A stretch of 64,000 bases of DNA, from the NCBI RefSeq assembly GCF_032670585.1, contig NZ_JAVQHL010000002.1, forward strand, positions 1,240,001 to 1,304,000, read 5' to 3'. Made by a program: the position numbers and the translations under genes. Below are positions 52,722 through 61,613 of the stretch, piece after piece (positions within the stretch are counted from its first letter, which is position 1; every line of letters starts with the position of its first letter). The DNA is from Ostreiculturibacter nitratireducens (lineage in GTDB: Bacteria > Pseudomonadota > Alphaproteobacteria > Rhodobacterales > Rhodobacteraceae). The notes below the pieces were generated by a model that was not told the DNA's origin, did not search any database, and was given only the letters and a program-made list of their open reading frames with translations.

Positions 52722-53780
52722 TCAGCCCTTGACGGGATAGGCGTCCTTGTAGCCGAGTTCCGTGACCTTCTTCAGGATCTCGTTCCTCGCGCTCACGTCG
52801 ACAGCCGGCCCCACGATCACGCGCCAGACCGGTTTGCCGCCCGAGGTGCCGGATTTCACCTCGACCGCAAGCCCGGCATTGGAGATTTTCGCGGCGGCGT
52901 CCTTCGCGTTGCTCTCCGTGCCGAAGGCCCCGATCTGGATATAGGGCAGCGAAAGGTTGCCGCCGGCGGCGATGCCGGCCGGTGACGGGGCAGGGGCGGG
53001 CGTCTCGACCTTGGTGCCGTCGCCGTCGAGTGGTGCGGCTTCGATGGTCGCGGTCGTGACCGGAGATACGTCGGAGGCCGTTTCCTGTTCTGCAGGCTTC
53101 GGCTTTCTCTGCCACCACTTGCGCTTCGGCTGGGGCTCGGGCGTGACCACCTCGGCAGCGGTCTCGGCGGCCGCCGCCGCAGCCGCTGGCGCCGCAGACG
53201 CGGCGGGCTTCGCTTCTTCGGCCTTCGGCGCCGGAGCGGCCTCGGTGGCCTTGACCGCTGCCGCGGCCACAGCTGCAGCCTCTTCGTCCTCGGGCTTGGG
53301 CTTGGGCGCGGGGGCCGGAGCGGGTTCCGGCTCCGGCTCGATCGTCTCCCTACGGAGGGCGACCACGGAAATCTCGGTCGGCCGGCCGGCGACGAGACCA
53401 AGCGCCTCGGCCGCGTCCGACGAAACCTGAAGCAGCGGGCCCGGCATTTCACGTTCCCGCCGGAACAGCGCGCCCTCGACGGACAGTCCCGTGGCGGGAT
53501 TGCGGATCAGCACACGCTCGGGATCCCTGACGTCGGGATGCGCCACCCATACACCGCCCAGTGATGGGCGCCCGTCCCAGAGGCCCCTGTCGGTGACCTT
53601 GAAGATATCGGGGCGTTCCACGTCTCGCTCGACCGGCTTGCCCGACCGGGCCGTCTGCGCGGCTGCGGCCGCACCTGCATCCGCGGTCCCGCCGCCGGGA
53701 GCCATCCCGTCCTGACACGCTGCCAGAAGCAATGCAGCGCCAAACGCGAGCGGGAGTTGCCCGTACTTCAGCCTAGCCAT
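52722..53780 (-). CDS. SPOR-domain lipoprotein, RlpA-like
   Basis: The 352-residue protein has a lipobox LLLAACQDG (cysteine about 20). It also has a DPBB-like central part (DIFKVTDRGLWDGRPSLGG... IRNPATGLSVEGALFRRE), a long Ala/Pro/Glu linker, and a C-terminal SPOR domain (IQIGAFGTESNAKDAAAKI... NEILKKVTELGYKDAYPVKG). SPOR domains bind denuded glycan at the septum. Operon with the carboxypeptidase. ATG 53780 begins MARLKYGQL. Confidence 0.88.
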   Translation of the reverse strand: MARLKYGQLPLAFGAALLLAACQDGMAPGGGTADAGAAAAAQTARSGKPVERDVERPDIFKVTDRGLWDGRPSLGGVWVAHPDVRDPERVLIRNPATGLSVEGALFRREREMPGPLLQVSSDAAEALGLVAGRPTEISVVALRRETIEPEPEPAPAPAPKPKPEDEEAAAVAAAAVKATEAAPAPKAEEAKPAASAAPAAAAAAAETAAEVVTPEPQPKRKWWQRKPKPAEQETASDVSPVTTATIEAAPLDGDGTKVETPAPAPSPAGIAAGGNLSLPYIQIGAFGTESNAKDAAAKISNAGLAVEVKSGTSGGKPVWRVIVGPAVDVSARNEILKKVTELGYKDAYPVKG

Positions 53781-54033
53781 CCTTGCCCCCTTCGCACGCG
53801 CTGAACGCCGTGCTTGACTGCCGGACTGGCCGGACTGCCGTTGCGGATACGCAATGGCCCCTTGCCTGTCCTCACCTCGAACGATCGCGCCTTGTTCCCG
53901 CGCTTGAGGCGCATAGTAGCGGCTCGCTTGTGGCATTGGAAGGCCGCGCCCGACCCTCGGCAGAATTTGGCGCGAACCGGACCGGTCGAACCGCCTTTCA
54001 GAATCGGCTCTGGCGCGTTAAGCGGCGGGTGTC

Positions 54034-54123
54034 GGAGGAGTGGCAGAGTGGTTGAATGCACCGGTCTTGAAAACCGACGTGGGTGAAAGTCCACCGTGGG
54101 TTCGAATCCCACCTCCTCCGCCA
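54034..54123 (+). tRNA. tRNA-Ser(TGA)
   Basis: Acceptor GGAGGAG/CTCCTCC, anticodon TGA at 54068-54070, long variable arm ACGTGGGTGAAAGTCCACCG, T loop GGTTCGAATCC, and encoded GCCA end (54120-54123). Part of its 3' end is repeated at 62011. Confidence 0.95.
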
Positions 54124-54128
54124 CTTGC
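54115..54128 (+). repeat. Left candidate att repeat (tRNA-Ser 3' end)
   Basis: CCTCCGCCACTTGC occurs here and again at 62011-62024, 7.9 kb away. After it both copies carry TTGCAAA, offset by one base. A tRNA 3' end duplicated at the far side of accessory DNA is the usual mark of site-specific integration. Confidence 0.55.
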
Positions 54129-54147
54129 ACATTGCAAACCCGAGATG

Positions 54148-54170
54148 AGGTCCCTGACGGGGCCTTTTTT
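54148..54170 (+). terminator. Intrinsic terminator after tRNA-Ser
   Basis: Stem AGGTCCC/GGGGCCT with TGAC loop (one G-T pair), followed by TTTTTT, 25 bp after the tRNA. Confidence 0.8.
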
Positions 54171-54475
54171 CTTTTTGGTTCAAAGGGGTTTAGCGGAGCA
54201 ATCCGACTTTCGGAGACTGGTATTTCCGCCGGAATCGGTCTCTGAACGCCCCGCGTCTCTTTCCACCCGCCCTTCATGGAAATCGAGACGGATTCAAAAA
54301 GTGACGTCTTTTCAGTGATTTGACGAAATCTACCTACGCCGCAGTTGACCCCGGTTCGTCTGCTCTCGGTGCGAACAGAGACACCCGAAGGCGGCGTGGT
54401 TGTGCGCGTTGATGCGTAGTGTGTTGCTTGGACGCCCGTAAAGCAGCCTCGTAACGTTATGGCTAAAGGCAAATG
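54171..54475. other. ~305 bp without a recognisable gene
   Basis: The region lies between the tRNA-Ser terminator and the 3' end of the GlxA-type regulator. A short minus-strand frame (54330-54611) overlaps the regulator and is not convincing. It is probably the island's left edge. Confidence 0.5.
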
Positions 54476-55402
54476 CTACTTTCGTGCGTGCAAGGCTCGT
54501 TTCAAAGACGCCGCACAAGAAAACCCGCACAGTGCTGCTGCATCCGCTGCCGAAATGCCTTGTTGCAGCATAAGTTCCCGCGCTCTGGCCAGGCGCATGT
54601 GTTGATAGCATCTTCCCGGCGACAAACCGACTTCCGCCTCGAACCGCCGCGCCATGGTTCGCAGCGTTAGCCCTGCGGTGGCGGCGATCTGGGACAAACT
54701 TTGGGGGTTTTCTATTGTAGTGGCCATGAGGTCCAACACCTTGCGAATACGCGGATTGGGGTGGGACGGTAAGCCTCCAAACCCACCATCGGTTGGGCTA
54801 GAACGACGTGGGGCATTAAGGAACATCGACGCCGCATCGAACCGGGCCGAAGGACCGAAACGGCGGGCGATCTCTTGGAGCACCAGTTCCATCGCCCCCG
54901 CAGCGCTGCCACAAGTCAGCCATTTGCCATCGGTGGCCATCGGATCGGCCGAAGCCTCCACCTTGGGGAAGGTCTGTGTGAATTCCTCCAGCAACTGCCA
55001 GTGCAGGGTCGCGCGCCGGCCATCCAGATACCCCGCCGATGCCAATAGCCACGCCCCTGTATCGGCGGCGATGACGGTTCGTGCCTTCTGGGCGATCGCC
55101 AATGCGCGGCGGGTCGCGGGTTGCCCGGCCTCTTTCCGGAAACGGTCCCCACCTGCCACGATAAGAAGGTCGCACCCCCTTGCCTGCGACAGCGGGCAAT
55201 CGGGTGCCAGCGTCAACCCGCTGGAAGACCGCATTGGAGCATCCTGCGGGGTCAGGATGCTCCATGTGATATCTGCTCCGTGTTCGTCGCGAACCACACG
55301 CAGGGGCTCCAACAGGCAGGCGAGAACCATATTCGAGAACGCTTCGAACAAAAGGATGTTGATCCGCAGAGGCTGTGAGGTATTTGGCAGAATCTGTTCC
55401 AT
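54476..55402 (-). CDS. GlxA-type AraC-family regulator
   Basis: The 308-residue regulator has an N-terminal DJ-1/PfpI-like domain (ILLFEAFSNMVLACLLEPLRVV... LLIVAGGDRF; the nucleophile position is ADTGAW, so no catalytic Cys) and a C-terminal AraC double helix-turn-helix (SLSQIAATAGLTLRTMARRFEAEVG... ALCGFSCAASLKRA). It is divergent from the CoA-transferase gene by about 75 bp and probably controls it. Codon use is A/T-shifted relative to core genes. ATG 55402 (MEQILPN) is the likely start. Confidence 0.9.
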   Translation of the reverse strand: MEQILPNTSQPLRINILLFEAFSNMVLACLLEPLRVVRDEHGADITWSILTPQDAPMRSSSGLTLAPDCPLSQARGCDLLIVAGGDRFRKEAGQPATRRALAIAQKARTVIAADTGAWLLASAGYLDGRRATLHWQLLEEFTQTFPKVEASADPMATDGKWLTCGSAAGAMELVLQEIARRFGPSARFDAASMFLNAPRRSSPTDGGFGGLPSHPNPRIRKVLDLMATTIENPQSLSQIAATAGLTLRTMARRFEAEVGLSPGRCYQHMRLARARELMLQQGISAADAAALCGFSCAASLKRALHARK

Positions 55403-55477
55403 GTTTGGCACTATCGGTGATTTGGCGACGTATGGCGATGGCGCATTCTGACCAAAATGCGCTTTTGGAGAGCCGCC

Positions 55478-57958
55478 ATGACCGACCGCCCCCTGTCCCA
55501 CATACGCGTGCTGGATTTCGGCCATTACCTTGCCGGGCCGATGGTCGGTATGATGCTGGCTGACCTGGGGGCCGAGGTGATCCGGATCGACCCGCCTGGC
55601 GGGCCGCGCTGGAACGATCCTGCATTTGACATGCTATCGCGCGGCAAGCGGTCTTTGGCGCTTGACCTCAAGAGCGATGCAGGGCGGCAAACCGCGCTGG
55701 ATATGGTCGCGAGGGCTGATGTGGTGATCGACAATTTCCGCCCCGGCGTGATGGCGCGGCTGGGGATTGGCCCCGCCGATCTGCGCGCGGCGAACCCCGG
55801 CATCGTGTCGCTGTCGCTGCCTGGGTTTGCCTCGACCGACCCCGAATTGGCCGGGTTGGCCGCGTGGGAGGCGGTGGTCGCGGCCCGCACGGGGCAGTTC
55901 ACCGATATGGGGCTGAACCGGCAATTGATGGGGATCAACCCGTCCTTTACGCCGCTGGGTCTTGCCTCGGCGTATGGTGCGGCGTTCGGCGCGATGGCGC
56001 TGCTGTTTGCGCTGGGTGCCCGCGACCGGATGGGCGGTGATCATATCGAGGTGCCGCTGGCCTCGGCGCTGTTCGAAGGGCTGGTCTATAATTGCGAGCA
56101 GGTGCAGGATTACCCCGCCCGCTACAAATCCCCGCGCGAGGTGGAACTGGACCGGCGTCGCGCGGCCGGTCTGCCGCTGGACCTGAGCTATGCAGATCTG
56201 GGCGCGTTTCTTGATCCCTTCTATCGCACCTATACCTGCGCCGATGGGCGGGGATTCTATGTCGTGTCCTGCTCGATCAAGACCCATCAGCGCCGCGCGC
56301 TCAGGGCGCTGGGGTTGGACGATCTGGCCGATACGCTGCCCGATTTCGACGCTTACCTGGACCGGAAGGACTGGCCGGATGAATGGGCGTTGCGGAATTA
56401 TCCGGTGGGGGATCGCGACCGCAAGCGCGTGTCAGACGCGATGCAGACGGCATTTCTGACGCGGCCTTCGTGGGAATGGGAGGCGATCTTTGGCACTGCC
56501 AAGGCCCCCGCCAGCGCGCAGCGCAGCACGCGCGAGTGGCTGGCCGATCCGCACGCCCTGGCCTCGGGGCTGGTGCTGACGGTCAATGATCCGCGCCATG
56601 GGCCGATGCGGCAGATGGGCAATCTGGCGTGGCTTCTGGGGGATGCAGGTGCGATGGACAAACGGGCTGGTCCGGTGGCGGATGAGTTCCGCGCCGATTT
56701 GCCCGCCATGCTGTCCGAGGCGCCACGCAACGTGCCGCCCGGCAAAGGCGCGGGCGGCTGGCTCGACGGTCTCAGGGTGGTGGACCTGACCAACGTCATC
56801 GCCGGGCCGACCATCGGCGCGACTTTGGCACGGTTCGGGGCAAAGGTGACCTCGGTCCAGCCGGTCAGCCCCTCGGTCGATCCGTGGAATGCCATCGTCT
56901 TTGGCCTGCATGCCCATCGCGGCAAGGAGAGCGTCCTGCTGGACCTGGGCAGCGACGCAGGGCGCGCGGCGCTGGAGCGGCTGATCGCGGGCGCCGATGT
57001 GGTCACGATGAACGGCACCGATGAACAGCGCGACGCGCTTGGCCTGTCGTCTGACCGGCTGGCGGCGCTGAACCCGCGCGCGATCCTTGTGCAGCTCGAT
57101 GCCTGGGGCGGGCCGATGCGCGGGCCGAAATCGGATCATCTGGGCTATGACGATCTGGCACAGGCGGCGACCGGCGTAATGGTGCGCTTTGGCGGCAGGC
57201 CGGACACGCCCGAGGAACACGCCCATTTCGGCACGATCGACGCGCTGACGGGTTATGCGGCCTGCGTGGCGCTTGGTGCGGCGCTGGAACGGCGACGCCT
57301 GACCGGCAAGGGCGGCGTGGCCCGCGCGGCGCTAGCCGGGTGTGGCGCGATGATCCAGGCGCAGTTCATGTATGATTTTGACGGGCGCGCGCCCTTTGAC
57401 GAACCCGCCGGGCGGCAGGCGCGCGGATGGGGGCCGTTCTATCACTGCTACCGGGCCACGGATGGCTGGATGTTCTTTGCCGCGCCGACCGAGCGCGCGG
57501 CTGCGCTGGCCCGTGTGCCGGAACTGGCCGATCTGGCGGGGCTGGATATTGATAAGCTGGCCGAGGCGCTGGCCGACCGCTTTGCCGCCCATCCCATCGC
57601 CCATTGGCAGACGCGTCTTGGGGGTGGCTCGGCCAGCGTGGTGCCGCTTGGCTCGCTTTCGGACAATCGCGATGCGAACCTGCATCTTGAAAGCAACGGC
57701 CCCGCCGATATCCGGCACGCCACCTATCGCGCGATCCGGCATGACCGGCATCCGATGGGCCGCTGGGTCGATCTGGTCGCGCCCAATGCCGTGCGCCCCG
57801 ACCGCGCCGCGATCACCATCCCCGGCCACGCCCCCAAACCCGGCGCGCAGACGCGGGCGATCCTGTCGCAGATCGGGCTGACAGAGGCCGAGATCACCGC
57901 CATGTTAGACAAAGGCACCGCCGCGACGAGCTGGTCCGACAAATACCTGCCGGAGTAA
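55478..57958 (+). CDS. Double-length family III CoA-transferase (CaiB/BaiF)
   Basis: The 826-residue protein has two tandem CaiB/BaiF modules, about 1-420 and 440-826. Both begin with the family opening (RVLDFGHYLAGPMVGMMLADLGAEV; RVVDLTNVIAGPTIGATLARFGA). The presumed catalytic Asp sits in the second module (GTIDALTGYAACVALGAAL); the matching place in the first (LASAYGAAFG) has none. Such pairs are active-plus-inactive halves. CTG/GAT-rich codons differ from the core. It shares a unit with the amidohydrolase-like gene 4 bp downstream. Confidence 0.88.
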   Translation: MTDRPLSHIRVLDFGHYLAGPMVGMMLADLGAEVIRIDPPGGPRWNDPAFDMLSRGKRSLALDLKSDAGRQTALDMVARADVVIDNFRPGVMARLGIGPADLRAANPGIVSLSLPGFASTDPELAGLAAWEAVVAARTGQFTDMGLNRQLMGINPSFTPLGLASAYGAAFGAMALLFALGARDRMGGDHIEVPLASALFEGLVYNCEQVQDYPARYKSPREVELDRRRAAGLPLDLSYADLGAFLDPFYRTYTCADGRGFYVVSCSIKTHQRRALRALGLDDLADTLPDFDAYLDRKDWPDEWALRNYPVGDRDRKRVSDAMQTAFLTRPSWEWEAIFGTAKAPASAQRSTREWLADPHALASGLVLTVNDPRHGPMRQMGNLAWLLGDAGAMDKRAGPVADEFRADLPAMLSEAPRNVPPGKGAGGWLDGLRVVDLTNVIAGPTIGATLARFGAKVTSVQPVSPSVDPWNAIVFGLHAHRGKESVLLDLGSDAGRAALERLIAGADVVTMNGTDEQRDALGLSSDRLAALNPRAILVQLDAWGGPMRGPKSDHLGYDDLAQAATGVMVRFGGRPDTPEEHAHFGTIDALTGYAACVALGAALERRRLTGKGGVARAALAGCGAMIQAQFMYDFDGRAPFDEPAGRQARGWGPFYHCYRATDGWMFFAAPTERAAALARVPELADLAGLDIDKLAEALADRFAAHPIAHWQTRLGGGSASVVPLGSLSDNRDANLHLESNGPADIRHATYRAIRHDRHPMGRWVDLVAPNAVRPDRAAITIPGHAPKPGAQTRAILSQIGLTEAEITAMLDKGTAATSWSDKYLPE

Positions 57959-57962
57959 CCGC

Positions 57963-59615
57963 ATGACGACCGAAGGCCCCGGCGCCGCCATCACCCCCCG
58001 CACCCGCACCCGCGCGCGGCACATTCTGGACCATTACTATATCGGGCCGGCGCGCGATCCACAGGTGCTGGAAATCTGGGGCTATACCCCGCGCATGAGC
58101 TATGCGCCGGGGGACGAGGTCGTGCTGCATGTCTCGACCACCGCCGACCGCTGGTCGTTCGAGGTGGGGCGGGATGGTGCCACCTATGAACCTCTGCTGC
58201 GCGTGGGTGACTTGCCGGGCACGCATCACGACACGCCCGCCGACTGTTCGGTCTCCGGATGCAACTGGCCGGAAAGCACGCGCTTTACCGTGCCCGAGGG
58301 CTGGCGCCCCGGTGGCTACCTGATCACCCTGACCGCCGAACGCGATGGCGACCGGGTCGAGGAACACCACCTGATCCTGATCCGCCGCGCCCCGCATCTG
58401 CCGCGTGCGCCCTATGTGCTCGTCTGCGCCACCGGCACGTGGCTGGCTTATAACTGCTGGGGCGGATCGAACCATTACGAAGGGATCACCGGGCCCGAGG
58501 GCAATGAATTTTCCCCGGTCGTCTCTACCCAGCGGCCGTGGACACGGGGGTTTTGCAAACTGCCCGCTGGTGCGCCACGCGCCTTGGCCGACCATCCGCC
58601 CCGGCATGGCGAGATGACGCGCTATCCTTACATGGAATGGGCCTATGCCTATGGCTATTCCAAGAAATACGCCTCGGCCGGGTGGGCCAGCTATGAACGT
58701 CCCTTCGCCCGCTGGGCGGAAAGCGCGGGCTATGATCTGGACTTTTGCACGCAGCACGATCTGGACGCCGACCCCGACCGCCTGACCGGCCATGCCTGCG
58801 CGATCTTCGTCGGGCACGATGAATACTGGAGCGCAGCCATGCGCGACGTGGTGGATGCCTACGTCGATGCAGGTGGGCGCGTGGCGCGCTTTGCGGGCAA
58901 TTTCCTGTGGCAGACGCGGCTGAGTGACGAGGGCCGCACCCAGACCTGTTTCAAATACGTGGCCGAGCGTGACCCGATGGCCGCCAGCCGCACCCCCCAC
59001 CTGACCACCGCCGCGTGGGAGGTCGCGCCGGTAAACCGCCCCGGCGCGCTGACATTCGGCGTCAACGCGTTGCGCGGGGTCTATGCCGGGCTGGGGCGTT
59101 GCGCGGGCAACGGGCCGGGCGGGTTTACCGTCTATCGCCCCGATCACTGGGCCTTTGATGGTGCCGGGCTGGGTTATGGCGATGTGCTGGGGGCATCCTC
59201 GCGTATATTTGGTTATGAGGTCGACGGGCTGGACTATCGGATGGAGGATGGGCTGCCGTTTCCCACCTGCACCGACGGGGCGGTGTCGGACATCACGATC
59301 ATTGCCATGGGGCTGGCCACGAATATCGAGGCAGATACCGGTGTCTGGGGCGAGACGCTCTATATCGGCAGTGCGGATGCGGCGTTCAAAGCGAGGGCGC
59401 TTCATGGCAAGGCTACGCCTGAAACGCTTGACGCCTGCGCGCGCGGCAATGGCATGATCATCCACTGGCCGAAGGGCAAGGGCGAGGTGTTCACCGCCGC
59501 GACCTGCGAATGGGTGGCCGGGTTGCAGCGTTGTGATCCTCAGGTAGTTGAAATCACGAAGAATGTGTTGAACAGATTTGGGATCTTAGAGCCGCTCTCT
59601 ATCACTCACATCTAG
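57963..59615 (+). CDS. N,N-dimethylformamidase beta-subunit-like protein
   Basis: The 550-residue protein resembles the C-terminal catalytic part of the DMFase large subunit. Markers are YVLVCATGTWLAYNCWGGSNHYEG, RPWTRGFCKLPAG, YDLDFCTQHDLDADP, FVGHDEYWSAAMRD (284-294, the conserved HDEYW motif) and an iron-site-type Tyr/Glu environment. It is shorter than known DmfA2 (about 760 residues), and no small subunit gene is near. The last ~10 residues run into the recombinase-associated gene's 3' end, so the C-terminus may be altered. Activity on amides is inferred. Confidence 0.8.
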   Translation: MTTEGPGAAITPRTRTRARHILDHYYIGPARDPQVLEIWGYTPRMSYAPGDEVVLHVSTTADRWSFEVGRDGATYEPLLRVGDLPGTHHDTPADCSVSGCNWPESTRFTVPEGWRPGGYLITLTAERDGDRVEEHHLILIRRAPHLPRAPYVLVCATGTWLAYNCWGGSNHYEGITGPEGNEFSPVVSTQRPWTRGFCKLPAGAPRALADHPPRHGEMTRYPYMEWAYAYGYSKKYASAGWASYERPFARWAESAGYDLDFCTQHDLDADPDRLTGHACAIFVGHDEYWSAAMRDVVDAYVDAGGRVARFAGNFLWQTRLSDEGRTQTCFKYVAERDPMAASRTPHLTTAAWEVAPVNRPGALTFGVNALRGVYAGLGRCAGNGPGGFTVYRPDHWAFDGAGLGYGDVLGASSRIFGYEVDGLDYRMEDGLPFPTCTDGAVSDITIIAMGLATNIEADTGVWGETLYIGSADAAFKARALHGKATPETLDACARGNGMIIHWPKGKGEVFTAATCEWVAGLQRCDPQVVEITKNVLNRFGILEPLSITHI

Positions 59616-59990
59616 AACCTGACCAATCTGTGCGCCCCAAGCCTCCCCCGCCAGAAAGCACAGATCGTACAGGCTGACTGCTGACACCTCCCGCCCGCAG
59701 GTCAGCCGCTTCAGCACCTCGGGGGCCAGATAGGCCAGCCGTAACTGGCGGCTGACATGGCGCTCGGCCAATCCGACGGCCTCGGCCAGTTCCTGAATCG
59801 TGGTGAACTCACCGGCCTCCATGCGTCGCCGCCATCCCCATGCCCGGCCGATGGCGCGCAGGATATGAGGATCTTGGGTCTGATCCTCGCTGGGCCGGTA
59901 GTCGGCGGGCGGCATTATCTTGGGCCGGCCGTTTTTCTTGCGCACCGTCAGGGGAATTAGAACGCGGATCGTGTCGTTGGGTTTGGTCAT
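59586..59990 (-). CDS. Small helix-turn-helix protein of a serine-recombinase module
   Basis: The 134-residue protein begins MTKPNDTIRVLIPLTVRKK, continues KNGRPKIMPP, and has a helix-turn-helix-like FTTIQELAEAVGLAERHVSRQLRLA. Such proteins accompany large serine recombinases in alphaproteobacterial elements. Its start overlaps the recombinase stop by four bases. Its 3' end overlaps the converging DMFase-like gene by 30 bp. Confidence 0.75.
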   Translation of the reverse strand: MTKPNDTIRVLIPLTVRKKNGRPKIMPPADYRPSEDQTQDPHILRAIGRAWGWRRRMEAGEFTTIQELAEAVGLAERHVSRQLRLAYLAPEVLKRLTCGREVSAVSLYDLCFLAGEAWGAQIGQVLDVSDRERL

Positions 59991-60394
59991 TCCGCAACCT
60001 CCATCCGGCGCGGCACCATCATCTCGCGGACGACCCCCGCGATGCCTTCTCGCCGAATGTCGACCTCGAGCCCGGCGGCGGTGACCGTGACCCGCCGCAC
60101 CAGAAGCTGGATGATGCGGGCCTGCTCGGCCGGGAAGAGTTGCGACCAGAGGGCCTTGAACTCGCGCAGGGCCGTAATGGCATCCGCCTCCGACGCCCCG
60201 CCGCCGTCTCGTTTCAGGGCGGCCAAGACCTGCGTGACCACCTCTGGCGTTTGCAGGATGCGGCGAATTTCGGTCACGACCGCGTCCTCGACCATTCCGG
60301 CGGCGAGCCGCATGGGCGCGGTCTCCCCGCCGGTGTCACGGTTCCGGATCACGTCCATGGACACATAGTAGCGGTAGAGCTTGGCCCCCTTTTT
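59987..60394 (-). pseudogene. Large serine recombinase, C-terminal remnant cut by an IS
   Basis: The frame stays open from the stop at 59987 to the IS end at 60394/60395, reading KKGAKLYRYYVSMDVIRNRD at its left-most visible part and ending FPAEQARIIQLLVRRVTVTAAGLEVDIRREG. This is the zinc-ribbon/coiled-coil tail of a large serine recombinase. The catalytic N-terminal domain with the active serine is missing, and none is found on the other side of the IS. The gene is dead. Confidence 0.88.
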
Positions 60395-60452
60395 GGTTCT
60401 GTCAGAGCAACTTGGCTTGCCGCGCGGCAGGGCGACGACTTAGTCTTCTGGC

Positions 60453-61160
60453 ATGACCAAGCTCAGCCCCTTCAAGTACTTTAAGACGTCACCCGAGATC
60501 ATTCGGCTGGCAGTGATGCTCTACGTCCGGTTCCCGCTGTCACTGCGGAACGTCGAGGATCTGCTGCACGAGCGCGGGATCGACGTCAGCCACGAAACGG
60601 TCCGCTTCTGGTGGAACCGGTTCGGTCCGATGTTCGCGGCCGAGATCCGTCGGAAACGGTCTGAAGGAATGCGCTCGGTCAGCCGGTGGCGATGGCACCT
60701 GGACGAGGTCTTCGTGAAGGTGAACGGCAAGCGGCATTACCTGTGGCGCGCCATCGATCACGAGGGCGAGGTCCTCGAAAGCTTCGTGACCAAGCGTCGC
60801 GACAAGCGCGCCGCGTTGAAATTCCTCAAGAAAGCGATGCGGCGCCATGGCGGCCCCGAAGAAATCGTGACGGACCGGCTGCCGTCCTACCGCGCTGCGA
60901 TGCGCGCCGTTGGTTGTGTCGACAAGCAGCGGACAGGCCGGTGGGCCAACAACCGGATCGAGAATTCCCACTTGCCATTCCGACGACGTGAGCGCGCGAT
61001 GCTCCGGTTCCGGCGGATGCGAAGTTTGCAGATGTTCGCCGCCGTCCACTCGTCCGTTTACAACCACTTCAATCAGGCCCGCAGCCTCTCCCGCCGGGAT
61101 CATTTCAAGACCAATCGGGCCGCCGCTCTTGCCGAGTGGCGGGCGCTTCTTGCCGCCTGA
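60453..61160 (+). CDS. IS6-family transposase
   Basis: The 235-residue DDE transposase has an N-terminal helix-turn-helix (FPLSLRNVEDLLHERGIDVSHETVRFW) and catalytic residues in WHLDEVFVKVNG (D), IVTDRLPSY (D) and NNRIENSH (E). IS6 elements replicate by cointegration and promote adjacent deletions. The gene is intact. Confidence 0.93.
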   Translation: MTKLSPFKYFKTSPEIIRLAVMLYVRFPLSLRNVEDLLHERGIDVSHETVRFWWNRFGPMFAAEIRRKRSEGMRSVSRWRWHLDEVFVKVNGKRHYLWRAIDHEGEVLESFVTKRRDKRAALKFLKKAMRRHGGPEEIVTDRLPSYRAAMRAVGCVDKQRTGRWANNRIENSHLPFRRRERAMLRFRRMRSLQMFAAVHSSVYNHFNQARSLSRRDHFKTNRAAALAEWRALLAA

Positions 61161-61279
61161 GGCCGGCATGGGTAGGGTAAACTGAGACGAGTTCGAATTC
61201 GTCTGACACCACCTCTTGCCGCCTGAGGTCGGCACGGGTGGGGCGAACAGAGACTGGTTCGAATTCGTCTTACAGCACC
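61148..61279 (+). repeat. Two 66-bp imperfect tandem copies at the IS right end
   Basis: Copies 61148-61213 and 61214-61279 both begin TCTTGCCGCCTGAGG, share GGTTCGAATTCGTCT-type centre and end CACC/CACC. They differ at about a dozen positions. The first overlaps the last codons of the transposase. Confidence 0.85.
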
Positions 61280-61354
61280 GTCGCGCGGCCTCGCTACTCT
61301 TGTATCGTGTTCGATTTTGGTTATCTTGAATACGCACCGAGCAGGGAGAGCGCC

Positions 61355-61609
61355 ATGCCTCGCACCACCACCATGACCGTCCGCGTGAGCGGCGCCCTCA
61401 GTGAGTTCGTTGCGACCAATGTCGGCGAGGACGGCGCCTACGAGAACGTGAGCGAGTATATCCGCGACCTGATCCGTCGCGACAAGAAGCGTGCGGAGCG
61501 CGAAGCGTTCGATCGTCTGAAGGCCGAACTGAATCGTGCCTTCGCCGCGCCCGAGGACAGCTACAAGCCGCTGACCGCTGCTGAGGTGATCGCCCGGAAC
61601 CGGACCTGA
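61355..61609 (+). CDS. ParD-like ribbon-helix-helix antitoxin
   Basis: The 84-residue protein opens with a strand-type DNA-binding start (TTTMTVRVSGALSEFV) followed by YENVSEYIRDLIRRDKKRAEREAF, the ParD/CopG-type ribbon-helix-helix layout. It is five bases from the toxin gene. ATG 61355 follows GGGAGAG; the frame upstream is not coding. It neutralises the partner and represses the operon. Confidence 0.85.
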   Translation: MPRTTTMTVRVSGALSEFVATNVGEDGAYENVSEYIRDLIRRDKKRAEREAFDRLKAELNRAFAAPEDSYKPLTAAEVIARNRT

Positions 61610-61613
61610 GCCC

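Larger units (their letters stand above)
60395..61279 (+). mobile_element. IS6-family insertion sequence with duplicated right end
   Basis: The element is bounded by a left end GGTTCTGTCAGAGCAA (60395) and a right end whose reverse complement is GGTGCTGTAAGACGAA (61264-61279); 12 of 16 bases match. A second similar end is at 61198-61213. It carries one transposase. No 8-bp target duplication is seen (CCCTTTTT before, GTCGCGCG after), so the flanks were rearranged after insertion. Confidence 0.75.

Noticed and set aside
54330..54611. 93-codon minus frame at the island's left edge
   Set aside because: Overlaps the regulator's 3' end and shows no motif.
61148..61279. Tandem repeats as a CRISPR array
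   Set aside because: Only two long, divergent, directly abutting copies with no spacers; they belong to the IS end.
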